Made by a program: the position numbers and the translations under genes
Shown here: piece after piece, positions 19,140-28,305 of the stretch
Layout: each line of letters opens with the position of its first letter
Numbering within the stretch: position 1 is the first letter of the stretch
The notes under the pieces: generated by a model
Told to the model about the DNA's origin: nothing
The model's database searches: none
Seen by the model: only the letters and a program-made list of their open reading frames with translations
Assembly (NCBI RefSeq): GCF_039909015.1
Contig: NZ_CP150919.1
Coordinates: forward strand, 906,501 to 970,500
Source: Pseudomonas grandcourensis
GTDB lineage: Bacteria; Pseudomonadota; Gammaproteobacteria; Pseudomonadales; Pseudomonadaceae
Reading direction: 5' to 3'
Length of the DNA stretch: 64,000 bases

Positions 19140-21386
19140 ATGTCCGCTGTATTGTGGGAAAAGAGCTTGGAAGGCAAAAATCGCGAAGAAATTGCAAATC
19201 TTGCAGCCGTTGTCCCCCAATCACTGATGTCCTTGTCGACCGGGGCCGCGAATGACATTACTCGCGCAAACGGCTTGATACTAACAAAAGCCCAAATCAT
19301 TTCCCTGCGTAAATATGAAGCAGCAGGGCTGGCACTTCCGACCAACGAGCGATCCCTTGCGACTTACCTGAACTTTGGTGACGAAGACGGTGGCAAAGGT
19401 TTTACGACTGAAGACTTTCTCGTGTCTTTTACGAAGATAAACTCGCATGCCAGACTGTGGTCCCCCCTGCGCTCTCGCATCATGCTGACGGGAACCCATT
19501 TGAAAGTGTTTGGTTTGAGCATGGATGTTTACCTTGCTTCGGTCGAGGAAATTTTCGCTGAAGTCAAGTTGGCAAAGACGCTGGGCACACACAAAATCAC
19601 CAACTACAAGGAACTGCGTGACTGGGAAGTGAAAGAAGGCAAATCGTTCCCGGATCTTGCGTTGGAAGAGGACACCATCCCGAATCTTGGGGATGTTCTT
19701 GATCTGATCTTCGAGCAGGTCAAAGAGCATCTGCAGACGGCCGTTGAAATAAAGACCGATCTCAGCACGTTTAGTCGACAACTGACTAACGATGTCATTC
19801 CCACGATCAAGTTGCTGGCGCTGGCTCTTGAAAGCAATACATACGCAGAGGACATCGAGGGTTTGAATAACGAGGTCAAGGAGCGCGCTAATCAGATTGA
19901 TGAGTTGAATAAAGAGTACAAGGCACTGGTAATGAGTTCGCTTCAGTCGGTGAGCAGCTTTTCTCTCATAGGGTTGGGAGTTGCCATCTATATCGGAGTC
20001 GAAGCCGAAAGTGTTCGATCCCGGCGTAATGATCTGAGCAGCATCCAGAAAACGGCCATCAAGAGCCTTGAAAGCAAGTCCAAGACCCTGGGCTCGATCG
20101 CACGGATCAGAAGTGACATGCAGGATATGCAGACGGTTGCTCTAGATGCTGAAGTGGCGACAAATAACGTGGTCCATACTTGGAATGTGCTCCATACCTA
20201 CATTGAAAGCTCCGGAAAAGCGGTCTCGAAGATCGAAGGTGGTGTTCGGTTACTAGCCTTCATTACTCAATTTCGTTTGGTCGCTGCGCCATGGCGAATA
20301 ATCCACAGCAGTGCTGATGACCTTGTTGAATTATTCCGCGAGGCGGAAGTGGAATACATGAGGGAATACGGTTTTCAAGGAAAAAGATCAAGGAGGTCTT
20401 TAATGCAAAGTGATATGTACCCTGGCGTGCAAACCGATGTCTTGCAGGACAGTAGTTCGAAACTGCGTAACAGTGCGGTGGAAGCAAAGTTATTGTTCAT
20501 GAAAACTGATTATCTTCCGGACTTTAGCAAAAAATTTAATACACTTTCGGTCGATGTTTCGACCGGCTCCAATGTGGTCAGGGAAAAGGCTCTGAAAACC
20601 GAATTTGTACTTAAATCCACGCTTGGACAGTTGATGTCGCTTGATGAAGAACTGCAAGAAGGTTCTGAAGAGATCGATGAAATTCATGGGGAGCAGGCTG
20701 TGTTGTTAAATGAGGCACAGGCATCCGTCAGTGAAATTTCCAACTCGCTGAGTGAGAGCCTCAGGAAGTTCAACGCAGGCTACGACGAGACAATCGTGCA
20801 GGGATTCAAAGCCTCGTTGATTAATGACGTTTCAGAGCGTGAAGTCGTATTGGAACGTTTGAATTCCAGCCTGACCGATCTTGAAAAGAAACGTGCAGTC
20901 ATCAACGAAGCAGTGGATGAACTCAATAAACTCGGTATTTCCGGCGTTACCAAGAATATCGAGCTGAGTGTCGAGGCGGTCAAGAAACTTGGTGCGAAGC
21001 CATCTCAGGTTGATCTTGTGCTGGCAGCGATCGAAAAAGTGAAACAGGACCTGGAGGGTGCAGTCAGGAGTGTTTCCTTTGTCTTGATGGTAAAACAGAA
21101 TCAGGTCCTTCGTGATAAGACTGTGGAGGTGCAGGCGCAAATCGCTGCCGAAAAACACAGCGCACGCATCACTGCCGACAAGATCAAACTCATCGAAGTT
21201 TTTGGCGAAATGAATGAGCAGCGCAAACTCTACGTGGCAGAGTTCGATAAGATCGACAAAACAGTGTCGCGCTTCTTGAACTCGATGAAGGCTCATCAGG
21301 CTATGCCCTTGAGTAAGCAGATTTCAGAATATTTCTCTACCGCCAATGGTTTTGTCGGTTACCTGAATCAGCTTTCTTATCTGTAA
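19140..21386 (+). CDS. Alpha-xenorhabdolysin-type pore-forming toxin, XaxA-XaxB (YaxAB) fusion
   Basis: 748 residues in one open frame. Residues 1-421 resemble the A subunit (XaxA/YaxA, usually about 410 residues). They are mainly long helices, with a hydrophobic stretch SFSLIGLGVAIYIGV at about 268-285 that would be the membrane-seeking foot. Residues 422-748 (327 residues) resemble the B subunit (XaxB/YaxB, about 340), all helical with coiled-coil heptads. Known relatives encode A and B separately; they assemble as A-B pairs into large membrane pores. At the junction (KRSRRSL-MQSDMYPG) two AGG codons form a Shine-Dalgarno before an internal ATG (20403), so free B may also be made. G+C looks lower than in neighbouring genes, suggesting transfer. 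Family assignment is from recalled features and subunit lengths, not a search. Confidence 0.8.
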   Translation: MSAVLWEKSLEGKNREEIANLAAVVPQSLMSLSTGAANDITRANGLILTKAQIISLRKYEAAGLALPTNERSLATYLNFGDEDGGKGFTTEDFLVSFTKINSHARLWSPLRSRIMLTGTHLKVFGLSMDVYLASVEEIFAEVKLAKTLGTHKITNYKELRDWEVKEGKSFPDLALEEDTIPNLGDVLDLIFEQVKEHLQTAVEIKTDLSTFSRQLTNDVIPTIKLLALALESNTYAEDIEGLNNEVKERANQIDELNKEYKALVMSSLQSVSSFSLIGLGVAIYIGVEAESVRSRRNDLSSIQKTAIKSLESKSKTLGSIARIRSDMQDMQTVALDAEVATNNVVHTWNVLHTYIESSGKAVSKIEGGVRLLAFITQFRLVAAPWRIIHSSADDLVELFREAEVEYMREYGFQGKRSRRSLMQSDMYPGVQTDVLQDSSSKLRNSAVEAKLLFMKTDYLPDFSKKFNTLSVDVSTGSNVVREKALKTEFVLKSTLGQLMSLDEELQEGSEEIDEIHGEQAVLLNEAQASVSEISNSLSESLRKFNAGYDETIVQGFKASLINDVSEREVVLERLNSSLTDLEKKRAVINEAVDELNKLGISGVTKNIELSVEAVKKLGAKPSQVDLVLAAIEKVKQDLEGAVRSVSFVLMVKQNQVLRDKTVEVQAQIAAEKHSARITADKIKLIEVFGEMNEQRKLYVAEFDKIDKTVSRFLNSMKAHQAMPLSKQISEYFSTANGFVGYLNQLSYL
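20390..20397 (+). promoter_or_regulatory. Internal Shine-Dalgarno inside the toxin frame
   Basis: AAGGAGGT is a near-complete complement of the 16S rRNA 3' end. Its last G lies six bases before an in-frame ATG at 20403. It includes two consecutive AGG codons, which are rare in Pseudomonas. It is exactly where a separate B-subunit gene would begin. Confidence 0.8.
20403..21386 (+). CDS. Predicted internally initiated B subunit (XaxB/YaxB-like)
   Basis: An alternative product of the same frame: 327 residues from the ATG at 20403, starting MQSDMYPGVQTDV. Length and helical character fit a free XaxB/YaxB protein. The reason to list it separately is the internal ribosome-binding site. In the family, B provides the membrane-inserting helices and needs A for activation. 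If made, it would change the A:B ratio in favour of B relative to a pure fusion. Only protein data could show whether both forms exist. Confidence 0.55.
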   Translation: MQSDMYPGVQTDVLQDSSSKLRNSAVEAKLLFMKTDYLPDFSKKFNTLSVDVSTGSNVVREKALKTEFVLKSTLGQLMSLDEELQEGSEEIDEIHGEQAVLLNEAQASVSEISNSLSESLRKFNAGYDETIVQGFKASLINDVSEREVVLERLNSSLTDLEKKRAVINEAVDELNKLGISGVTKNIELSVEAVKKLGAKPSQVDLVLAAIEKVKQDLEGAVRSVSFVLMVKQNQVLRDKTVEVQAQIAAEKHSARITADKIKLIEVFGEMNEQRKLYVAEFDKIDKTVSRFLNSMKAHQAMPLSKQISEYFSTANGFVGYLNQLSYL

Positions 21387-21491
21387 GTATTACGTTTCAC
21401 ACCGCCCTTGAATGACCGTGCGTCGAGCCTCTCGATGCACGGCTTTTTATTGATTGTGTTACTCGGGATTGAATATTCGCAGGAGACGACT

Positions 21492-22391
21492 ATGAGCGAC
21501 GAGAACAGGGATGTCATATTTTTTCAGGAAGATGATTTTATTTCGTTGCGCGCATACAAATTGTTCTTGAATGAGGTGCTCCACAGGGATTTCATCACTC
21601 ACTCCACCCCTGAGACATCAAAGGTGCTAGGCGCCTATGCGCAGGAGTTGAGCGAAGAGGCTGACGCCGATCTCTCCAGATTTCAGTCCTTGGTGGATGA
21701 TGTGGAGGAGTTACGGGCGGGAGTGCTTGCCTGCGTCGATCACGCCCGACATCTTCGGCAGGTTTTCATTGAGGCCAAGCCAGGCGTGACGCGCTACCGA
21801 CGGGTGTCAATTGATTCTTTGGGGTGCGCTCCTTTCGACCTCTGGCAACCTCACCTTGCCATTTGCAGCTTTTACAACGTTTCCGGAGTCGTGAGCTTTT
21901 TCGTTGACCAGTGCCGCACCAAACTGCAAACAGTTGAACGGTACAGATTGAATGTCTCCTCGATGGAGCGAGGGATTCATCCAATGTTCCACCGCATCGT
22001 TGCAGCAAGAAAACAAAAAATAGAGGCATACGGCTACTCACCGCAAAAGCCTCCTTCGGGTTCCGGGACCTCACCCTTCGATTTCAGAAGACCGTACAAA
22101 GGAGATCCTGACCCGCAAACGCTGGAGCTGTATCGTTTGACCGGCGTATACGCGTCCTCCTCTTCCGCACTATTCAATTTCGGTCATTTTCTGAACAGGA
22201 TTGAGCAGTTATTGATGGTGATGATTGATAGGCTTTGCTCGATAACCGCTTCCTCGACGTATTCGACTTTGCTCCTGGTGCTGAACCTGGTTGCCAGCTT
22301 GCTGGATCCACTGCAACTGCGTATGGACAGGTTGCAGGAATGGTCGGACTTCATGCGCAATCAAGGTAAATATGCTGTTGAAGAACAATGA
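21492..22391 (+). CDS. Unknown protein encoded downstream of the pore-forming toxin
   Basis: 299 residues; I do not recognise the family. The start at 21492 has a CAGGAGA site, 105 bases after the toxin stop. The first ~80 residues are acidic and helical. The middle carries SLGCAPFDLWQPHLAICSFYNVSG and a basic, proline-rich segment (YSPQKPPSGSGTSPFDFRRPYKGDP). The C-terminal ~70 residues contain hydrophobic helices including STLLLVLNLVASLLDP. There is no signal peptide. It shares the lower G+C of the toxin. Position suggests a third toxin component, chaperone or self-protection factor, but none of these is shown by the sequence. Confidence 0.75.
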   Translation: MSDENRDVIFFQEDDFISLRAYKLFLNEVLHRDFITHSTPETSKVLGAYAQELSEEADADLSRFQSLVDDVEELRAGVLACVDHARHLRQVFIEAKPGVTRYRRVSIDSLGCAPFDLWQPHLAICSFYNVSGVVSFFVDQCRTKLQTVERYRLNVSSMERGIHPMFHRIVAARKQKIEAYGYSPQKPPSGSGTSPFDFRRPYKGDPDPQTLELYRLTGVYASSSSALFNFGHFLNRIEQLLMVMIDRLCSITASSTYSTLLLVLNLVASLLDPLQLRMDRLQEWSDFMRNQGKYAVEEQ

Positions 22392-22429
22392 GCAAAGTGG
22401 AGTTGTAGCCGGATGAGATCCGGCTGCAC

Positions 22430-24958
22430 TCAGTAGACGTCGCGGCGATAACGGTTTTGTTCGATAAGCGTTTCTACCTGCGCTGCTCCGAGGACTTTCT
22501 GCAGCACCTGGTCAACCCCGCTAGCCATTCCCTGCATACTGCCGCAGATATAAATCACCGCACCCTCTGCCAGCCATTTTTTCAGTTCCTCGGCCGACTC
22601 CTGCAAGCGATCCTGCACGTAGATCTTCTCAGCCTGATCCCGCGAGAAGGCCAGGTCGAGACGGGCCAGATCACCGTTGATCAACCACTCTTCCAGTTCC
22701 GCGCGGCAGAGGAAATCGTGCTCACGATTACGCTCGCCAAACAGCAGCCACTGGCGCTGTTGACCGTCAGCAATCCGCGCCTTGAGCAAACTGCGTAACC
22801 CGGCCAGACCTGTGCCGTTACCCAGCAGAATCATCGGCACCGGCTCGTTCGGTAAATGGAAACCGCTGTTGCGCCGCACCCGCAGGCTGATGCTGCCACC
22901 CACCGGCGCATGTTCGGTCAACCAGCCAGAACCAATGCCGAGGCTGCCGTCGGCATGCTGCTCCTGGCGCACGATCAGCTCCAGCACGCCGTCTGCTGCA
23001 ATCGAGGCGATAGAGTATTCGCGCATGGCCAAAGGCACCATCGCATCGACCAATGATTGAGCATGCAGGCCCACCAGGTGCGCGCGGTGTTCCGGCAGTT
23101 GACGCGAGGCCAGCGCTACTTCAAGCGGTTCTTCGAGGCCGTTGATTTTCACCGTGGTCTCGCCACAAATGCGGAGGCCGTCGAGGAAGTGTTCGATGAC
23201 CCACGGGCAGTTGCGCGGCAGCACTTCGACCAGATCGCCGGCTAGCCAACTGCTGGTGTTCGGAGCAATCAGGCCCAACAGATAAACCGGCGAACCGCTG
23301 CTGTCGGGGTTCATCAGTTCGCGGCGCACCAGTGTCCAGTTGTCGTAGCTCGGTGCCTGCCAGGTATCGACCGGTGCCTGCCCGGTGAGCAGACCGAGCT
23401 GGGTTTGCCAGTGACGCAGGGCGTAGGGATCACCGCTGTCGACTTCCACTGGCGCGAACAGCGTCTTGCCGCCGTGTTCGCTCAACCGCTGATGCAGGCG
23501 TTTGGCGAACCCGCAGAAGTGCTGATATTGACGATCACCGAGACCGAGCACGGCGTAGTTCAGGCTGTCGAGCGACGAAGCCTTGCCCAGCACCTTGCGC
23601 TCGAAACCACGAGCACTGTCCGGTGCTTCGCCGTCGCCGAAGGTGCTGACCACGAACAGCGCATTACTGGAGTCATGCAAATCCTGTTCGCTGACATTCG
23701 CCAACGGTTGCACTTTTACTGGCAAGCCGGCGGCCTGCAATTGTCCGGCGGTCTGCCACGCCAGTTGCTCGGCAAAACCGCTTTGGCTGGCGAAGCCGAT
23801 CAGCCATGCCGACGCATCACCGGCCGGTTGTTCGAGGCCTTTGCGCGCATCCTTGATCTGCTTTTTCTTGCGGCGACGATCCAGGTACAGCAGCCATCCA
23901 GTGATGAAGAACAGCGGCATACACACCGCTGCGACTGTGATGATGATCCGTCCGACGAGGCCGAAATAGCTGCCGACGTGCAGCGCATAAATGCTGGTCA
24001 GCAATTGCGCCTTGATGCTCTTGTCGGTATAGCGGTCAACGCGTTTGACGATGCCGGTGGCCGGGGCGAGGGTGATCTGGTTCAGCGCGCGATCATGGGG
24101 CGAGCTTTCGAGCAGATAGAACACGGTTGCCGGTTGGCCAGCCACTGGAGGCATGCGGATGTTGTAGGCGGACAGGCCTGGACCGGCGGCGCTGTAGATG
24201 CTGCTCCACATCGCTGCGTAATCGGCGGTCGGCGCCGGACCTTGCGGAGCCGGGCCGCGACCACCACGCACACGCTCGTTTTGCGGCGCGTCGGAAAGCA
24301 GTTTGGTCAGGCCTTTGTTGTACCACTCGTAGGACCAGGACAACCCGGTCAGCGCCGCCAGGAGGTAAAACACCAGGCACCAGGTGCCGGCCACCGAGTG
24401 CAGATCCCAATTGAAGGTGCGACCCTTTTTCTTCCAGTCCAGGGTCAGCCAGGCGCGCCAGCTTTTCCATTGGCGAGGCCAGCGCAGGTACAGGCCGGAC
24501 AGGCAGAAGAACACCAGGATCAGCGTGCACGCGCCGGTGATTTGCCGACCCGTGTCACCCATGGCGAGGAAGCGGTGCAGTTGCAGTATCAGGCCAAAGA
24601 AGTCCTGGCCGGTGGCGTCGCCGAGGAACTCGGCGGTGTACGGGTCGAAGTAGCGCATCTCGCCACGGCGTTCACCCGGCGGCGGGGTGAACCACACTTT
24701 GGCGGCGTTGCCACTGTCGGTTTCCACCGTGAGCATCGAGACTTTTTTGCCCGACGCGGCTTCGATTCGCTCCACCAGTTCGGCGGGCGGCAGCACACCG
24801 GCGACCTGTTTCTCGACCTGCAACACAGAAGGGTTGAGTGTGCTCAGGATTTCATCCTGAAACGACACCACCGCCCCGGTGATGCCCATCAGGGTCAGGA
24901 CCAGCCCGGCGCTGATGCCGAAAAACCAGTGCAACTGGAACAGGGTTTTCTTCAACAC
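22430..24958 (-). CDS. piuB: PepSY membrane/flavoprotein reductase (PiuB type)
   Basis: An 842-residue inner-membrane oxidoreductase next to a siderophore receptor. The N-terminal half (about 1-375) is a PepSY-associated membrane domain with four or so transmembrane segments and conserved histidines ([33 protein letters not shown]) likely to bind heme. A flavodoxin-like FMN domain (about 395-535, [16 protein letters not shown]) and an FAD/NADPH reductase domain (about 550-842, [33 protein letters not shown]) follow. The layout suggests electron transfer from NADPH across the membrane to reduce Fe(III)-siderophores. The start is GTG. It is 133 bases beyond piuA on the same strand. Confidence 0.88.
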   Translation of the reverse strand: MLKKTLFQLHWFFGISAGLVLTLMGITGAVVSFQDEILSTLNPSVLQVEKQVAGVLPPAELVERIEAASGKKVSMLTVETDSGNAAKVWFTPPPGERRGEMRYFDPYTAEFLGDATGQDFFGLILQLHRFLAMGDTGRQITGACTLILVFFCLSGLYLRWPRQWKSWRAWLTLDWKKKGRTFNWDLHSVAGTWCLVFYLLAALTGLSWSYEWYNKGLTKLLSDAPQNERVRGGRGPAPQGPAPTADYAAMWSSIYSAAGPGLSAYNIRMPPVAGQPATVFYLLESSPHDRALNQITLAPATGIVKRVDRYTDKSIKAQLLTSIYALHVGSYFGLVGRIIITVAAVCMPLFFITGWLLYLDRRRKKKQIKDARKGLEQPAGDASAWLIGFASQSGFAEQLAWQTAGQLQAAGLPVKVQPLANVSEQDLHDSSNALFVVSTFGDGEAPDSARGFERKVLGKASSLDSLNYAVLGLGDRQYQHFCGFAKRLHQRLSEHGGKTLFAPVEVDSGDPYALRHWQTQLGLLTGQAPVDTWQAPSYDNWTLVRRELMNPDSSGSPVYLLGLIAPNTSSWLAGDLVEVLPRNCPWVIEHFLDGLRICGETTVKINGLEEPLEVALASRQLPEHRAHLVGLHAQSLVDAMVPLAMREYSIASIAADGVLELIVRQEQHADGSLGIGSGWLTEHAPVGGSISLRVRRNSGFHLPNEPVPMILLGNGTGLAGLRSLLKARIADGQQRQWLLFGERNREHDFLCRAELEEWLINGDLARLDLAFSRDQAEKIYVQDRLQESAEELKKWLAEGAVIYICGSMQGMASGVDQVLQKVLGAAQVETLIEQNRYRRDVY

Positions 24959-25091
24959 GTCGCTCGCCTTGTTCGTTCAAATTGATTCATCACGGCGCGC
25001 ATTATGCCGTGGGGTTGTCGAGAAGCATTCTTTTTTACGCACAAAGGCCCCGTTCATATGGATGAACGGGGCCTCTGGCTTCACACATCTA

Positions 25092-27416
25092 TCAGAAGTG
25101 GAAGTTGGTGCTCAGCAAAGCGGTGCGACCGGCCGCCTGGTTGGCGAAGTGAGTCGAGAACGCCTTGTCGTAGTAGGTTTCGTCGGTCAGGTTCTGCACG
25201 TTCAGTTGCAGGTCGACGTTCTTGGTCAACTTGTAGGCCGCCATCGCGTCGTAACGAACGTAGGAATCAACCATGGTGGTATTGGCGGCACTGCCGAACA
25301 CGTCATCGACATAGAACGCACCGCCACCGATGGTCAGCTTTGGCGTGACCTGATAGGTCGTCCACAGGCTGGCGCTGTTTTTCGGCGTGTTAGGCAGTTC
25401 GTTGCCATCGTTGGCTTTGTTTGCCGGCAGGTCGCCGCCATCGACTTGCTCGCTGTCCATGTAGGCGTAGCCGGCGAAGACCTGCCATTTGTCGGTGAGC
25501 TTGCCGCTGGCCGACAGTTCGACACCTTGAACGCGGGTTTTGCCGACGTTTTCGTAGGTGGTGGTGTTGGTCTGCACACGAGCGTTGTCTTTCTCGGTGC
25601 GGAAGATATCGGCGGTCAGGGACAGACGATCGTTCAACAGGTCCCACTTGGTACCGATTTCGTAGTTCTTGGTGGTTTCCGGCTCCATGTCGCTTTTCAG
25701 CAGGTTGCCGTTGCGATCCGGTGTGCCGCCCAGCGGGTTGCCGTCCATGCCTTCACCCAGGGTGTTGCCCGGTGGGGTGGCGGACGTTGCGTAGGACGCA
25801 TAGATGCTGCCGTTTTCGGCTGGTTTGTACACCACGCCGAACTGACCGGTAACGAATTCGCTGGTGTCATCGCCCTTGGACGTGGTCACGCTGGAACCGT
25901 TGAAGGTTTTGTAGTCGGTGTCGAAATGGTCGTAGCGCAGGCCCATGTTCACCAGCCACTGCTCGGACAACGTCAGGGTGTCGAACACATACAGTGCGTA
26001 GGTGTTGGCCTTGGTGTCGGTGCCGGCATAGTTGCGCGAGATGGCGCCGCTCCACGGATCGTTCTGGTTCGGGTTGGACAGCGAGGTGCAGTTGTAACCG
26101 CTTGGCGCACCGATCAGGGCCGGCGAGCAGTTGGTGGTCGCTGCTGCCGTTCCTGGGGTGGTGTCCGTGTTGACGTTGTACGTCGACTTTTCGCTTTCCT
26201 CGTGGGTGTATTCGACACCGGTGGAGAAACTGTTCTTGAAACCGGCGATGTACACATCACCAAACAGGTCGGTCTGGTTGGTGGTGGTCTCGGTGTTGCT
26301 CACGCGGGTGTTCGCCCGGCGCCAGACGCTGCCGTTGTTGACGTTGCCTTTACTGTCGTCCGGCTGGGTCAGGATGTAGTCCTGCATGCTGGTGCCGTGA
26401 CGCAGGGTGTTCTTGATGGTCAGCGAGTCGCTCAGGTCGTGCTCGATGGCGAAGGTCGCGGTGTCGGTGCGGGTCTTGCGGAAGTCGCGGTCGGTCAGGC
26501 CATAGAAATTGCTGCTGTCGCCGCCGTCATTCGGCTTGTCCGGGTTGGCCTTGGTACGCGCCGCCGAGCCTCCGGTCGGGATGGAGTACGGAATACCCGA
26601 GTCCGGCAGGTCGTTGCTTTCGAGATGGTAGTAGTCGAGGTTGACGCGGGTGTCGGTGCCCAGGCCGAAGGCCAGGGACGGTGCAACACCCCAACGGTCG
26701 TAGTTGACGCTGTCACGTCCGGCGACGTTGCTCTCGTGGCTCAGCAGGTTCAGGCGGCCGGCGGCGGTATCGGTGAACTGGTAGTTGCCGTCGAAGGTGT
26801 AGCGCTGGGTCTGGTCGGAGCCCCAGGTGAAACCACCGTCGAGCGAATCGCCCAGGTGAGCTTTCTTGCTGACCAGGTTAATGCTGCCACCCGCAGCGCC
26901 ACGGCCGCCGATGGCCGAGTTCGGGCCCTTGCTGACTTCGATCGACTCAACGGCGAAGATCTCGCGGCTCTGTGAGCCGGTGTCGCGCACGCCGTCCAGG
27001 TAGGTGTCGCCCTGGGCGTCGAAGCCGCGGATGAACGGGCGGTCGCCCTGGGGATTGCCACCTTCACCGGCACCGAAGGTGATGCCTGGAACAGTACGCA
27101 ATGCATCCTGCATGTTGAGGGCGCCGGTGTCTTTCAGAACCTGTTGCGGAATGACGGTTACCGAGCGCGGCGTGTCGATCAGCGGCGCGGTGTACTTGGG
27201 CGAGGAGGCTTTCTCTACGTTGTAGGTTGTCTCGTCCTTGGCTTCGCCGGTGATGGCGGTGGCGCCCAGCGAAATCACTTTGTCCGGTGCTTTTTCGTCG
27301 GCTTTTTCCGCCGCGAAAACCATATGGCCCGCAGAGCTGGCAGTAATCGCCATGCCGATGGCCGATGCGAGCAAACGTGGTGAACTGACCGGTACTTGTG
27401 GTTGTTGACGCGACAT
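25092..27416 (-). CDS. piuA: TonB-dependent siderophore receptor PiuA
   Basis: A 774-residue outer-membrane receptor for catechol-type siderophores. It has a signal peptide (about 1-36, SSAGHMVFA), a plug domain (about 60-190: DTPRSVTVIPQQVL, ALRTVPGITFGAGEGG, PFIRGFD, VSKGPNSAIGGRGAAGGSINLVSK) and a 22-strand barrel ending in STNFHF with C-terminal Phe. I chose the ATG at 27416 because it gives the signal peptide and has GGGGAGGGG upstream; the frame runs open another 101 codons without features. In P. aeruginosa PiuA also admits siderophore-conjugated beta-lactams. It is divergent from piuC, with a candidate Fur box in the shared region. Confidence 0.94.
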   Translation of the reverse strand: MSRQQPQVPVSSPRLLASAIGMAITASSAGHMVFAAEKADEKAPDKVISLGATAITGEAKDETTYNVEKASSPKYTAPLIDTPRSVTVIPQQVLKDTGALNMQDALRTVPGITFGAGEGGNPQGDRPFIRGFDAQGDTYLDGVRDTGSQSREIFAVESIEVSKGPNSAIGGRGAAGGSINLVSKKAHLGDSLDGGFTWGSDQTQRYTFDGNYQFTDTAAGRLNLLSHESNVAGRDSVNYDRWGVAPSLAFGLGTDTRVNLDYYHLESNDLPDSGIPYSIPTGGSAARTKANPDKPNDGGDSSNFYGLTDRDFRKTRTDTATFAIEHDLSDSLTIKNTLRHGTSMQDYILTQPDDSKGNVNNGSVWRRANTRVSNTETTTNQTDLFGDVYIAGFKNSFSTGVEYTHEESEKSTYNVNTDTTPGTAAATTNCSPALIGAPSGYNCTSLSNPNQNDPWSGAISRNYAGTDTKANTYALYVFDTLTLSEQWLVNMGLRYDHFDTDYKTFNGSSVTTSKGDDTSEFVTGQFGVVYKPAENGSIYASYATSATPPGNTLGEGMDGNPLGGTPDRNGNLLKSDMEPETTKNYEIGTKWDLLNDRLSLTADIFRTEKDNARVQTNTTTYENVGKTRVQGVELSASGKLTDKWQVFAGYAYMDSEQVDGGDLPANKANDGNELPNTPKNSASLWTTYQVTPKLTIGGGAFYVDDVFGSAANTTMVDSYVRYDAMAAYKLTKNVDLQLNVQNLTDETYYDKAFSTHFANQAAGRTALLSTNFHF

Positions 27417-27571
27417 TTGAATTCCCCTCCCCAAGGATTTGAGGCCGCGGAATATAGTGTAAATAGGTATTCGTAACAATTGCGAAACATTACTATTCGC
27501 ACTGAATTTACAATCTTTACAATTTAACCTTACGGTTTCTGCTGGCTCATTCGTCAGATGTGTTTTACACA

Positions 27572-27590
27572 GGCAATAAGAATCAATACC
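27572..27590 (+). promoter_or_regulatory. Candidate Fur box between piuA and piuC
   Basis: GGCAATAAGAATCAATACC matches the 19-base Fur consensus at 13 positions by hand alignment. It lies 35 bases before piuC and about 155 bases before piuA. Iron repression of both genes is expected from P. aeruginosa. Confidence 0.4.
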
Positions 27591-27624
27591 ATTGGCACCA
27601 TCTTTGGTTTCAGGTGCCTTTGTC

Positions 27625-28305
27625 ATGCTGCTGCACATTCCCGGCCTGTTCGAAAAAGACGAGGTGCAGCGCATTCGCGAGGCTCTGGAGCAAGCCGATT
27701 GGGCCGATGGCAAGATCACCGCCGGCTACCAGTCAGCGAAGGCCAAGCACAATTTGCAGTTGCCGGAAGGGCATCCGCTGGCCAAGGAGATCGGCGCGGC
27801 GATGCTGGAGCGGCTGTGGAAAACCCCGCTGTTCATGTCAGCAGCCTTGCCGCACAAAGTCTTTCCTCCGTTGTTGAACTGTTACACCGCCGGTGGCAGT
27901 TTCGACTTCCATATCGACAACGCAGTGCGTCAGCCCAAAGGCGGCATCGAGCGGGTGCGTACGGATTTGTCCGCCACGCTTTTTTTCAGCGAGCCGGAGG
28001 ATTACGACGGCGGCGAGTTGGAAATCCAGGACACCTTCGGCACCCAACGGGTGAAGCTGCCCGCCGGTGATATGGTGCTGTACCCCGGCACCAGTCTGCA
28101 CAAGGTCAACGCGGTGACGCGCGGAACGCGACTCGCCTCGTTTTTCTGGACGCAAAGCCTGGTGCGCGAAGACAGCCAGCGCGCCCTGTTGTTCGAGATG
28201 GACGGGGCCATCCAGCAATTGACCCGCGATGTGCCCGATCATCCATCGCTGATCCGCCTCACCGGTACGTATCACAACCTGTTGCGTCGCTGGGTCGAGG
28301 TGTAA
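27625..28305 (+). CDS. piuC: PKHD-type Fe(II)/2-oxoglutarate hydroxylase PiuC
   Basis: A 226-residue prolyl-4-hydroxylase-like dioxygenase (YbiX family) found beside siderophore receptors. The jelly-roll fold carries iron ligands His96 and Asp98 (FHIDNAV) and His159 (SLHKVNAV), with Arg169 for 2-oxoglutarate. The substrate is not known; loss in P. aeruginosa affects uptake through PiuA. The ATG at 27625 (MLLHIPGLF) is the family start; the upstream AGGTG site is only moderate. It is directly followed by the Sel1 gene. Confidence 0.94.
   Translation: MLLHIPGLFEKDEVQRIREALEQADWADGKITAGYQSAKAKHNLQLPEGHPLAKEIGAAMLERLWKTPLFMSAALPHKVFPPLLNCYTAGGSFDFHIDNAVRQPKGGIERVRTDLSATLFFSEPEDYDGGELEIQDTFGTQRVKLPAGDMVLYPGTSLHKVNAVTRGTRLASFFWTQSLVREDSQRALLFEMDGAIQQLTRDVPDHPSLIRLTGTYHNLLRRWVEV

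Noticed and set aside
24879..26975. 698-codon plus-strand frame opposite piuB/piuA
   Set aside because: Glycine/valine-rich translation typical of antisense shadows; it crosses two real genes.
27417..27719. N-terminal extension of PiuA by 101 residues
   Set aside because: Would hide the signal peptide and cover the promoter region shared with piuC.
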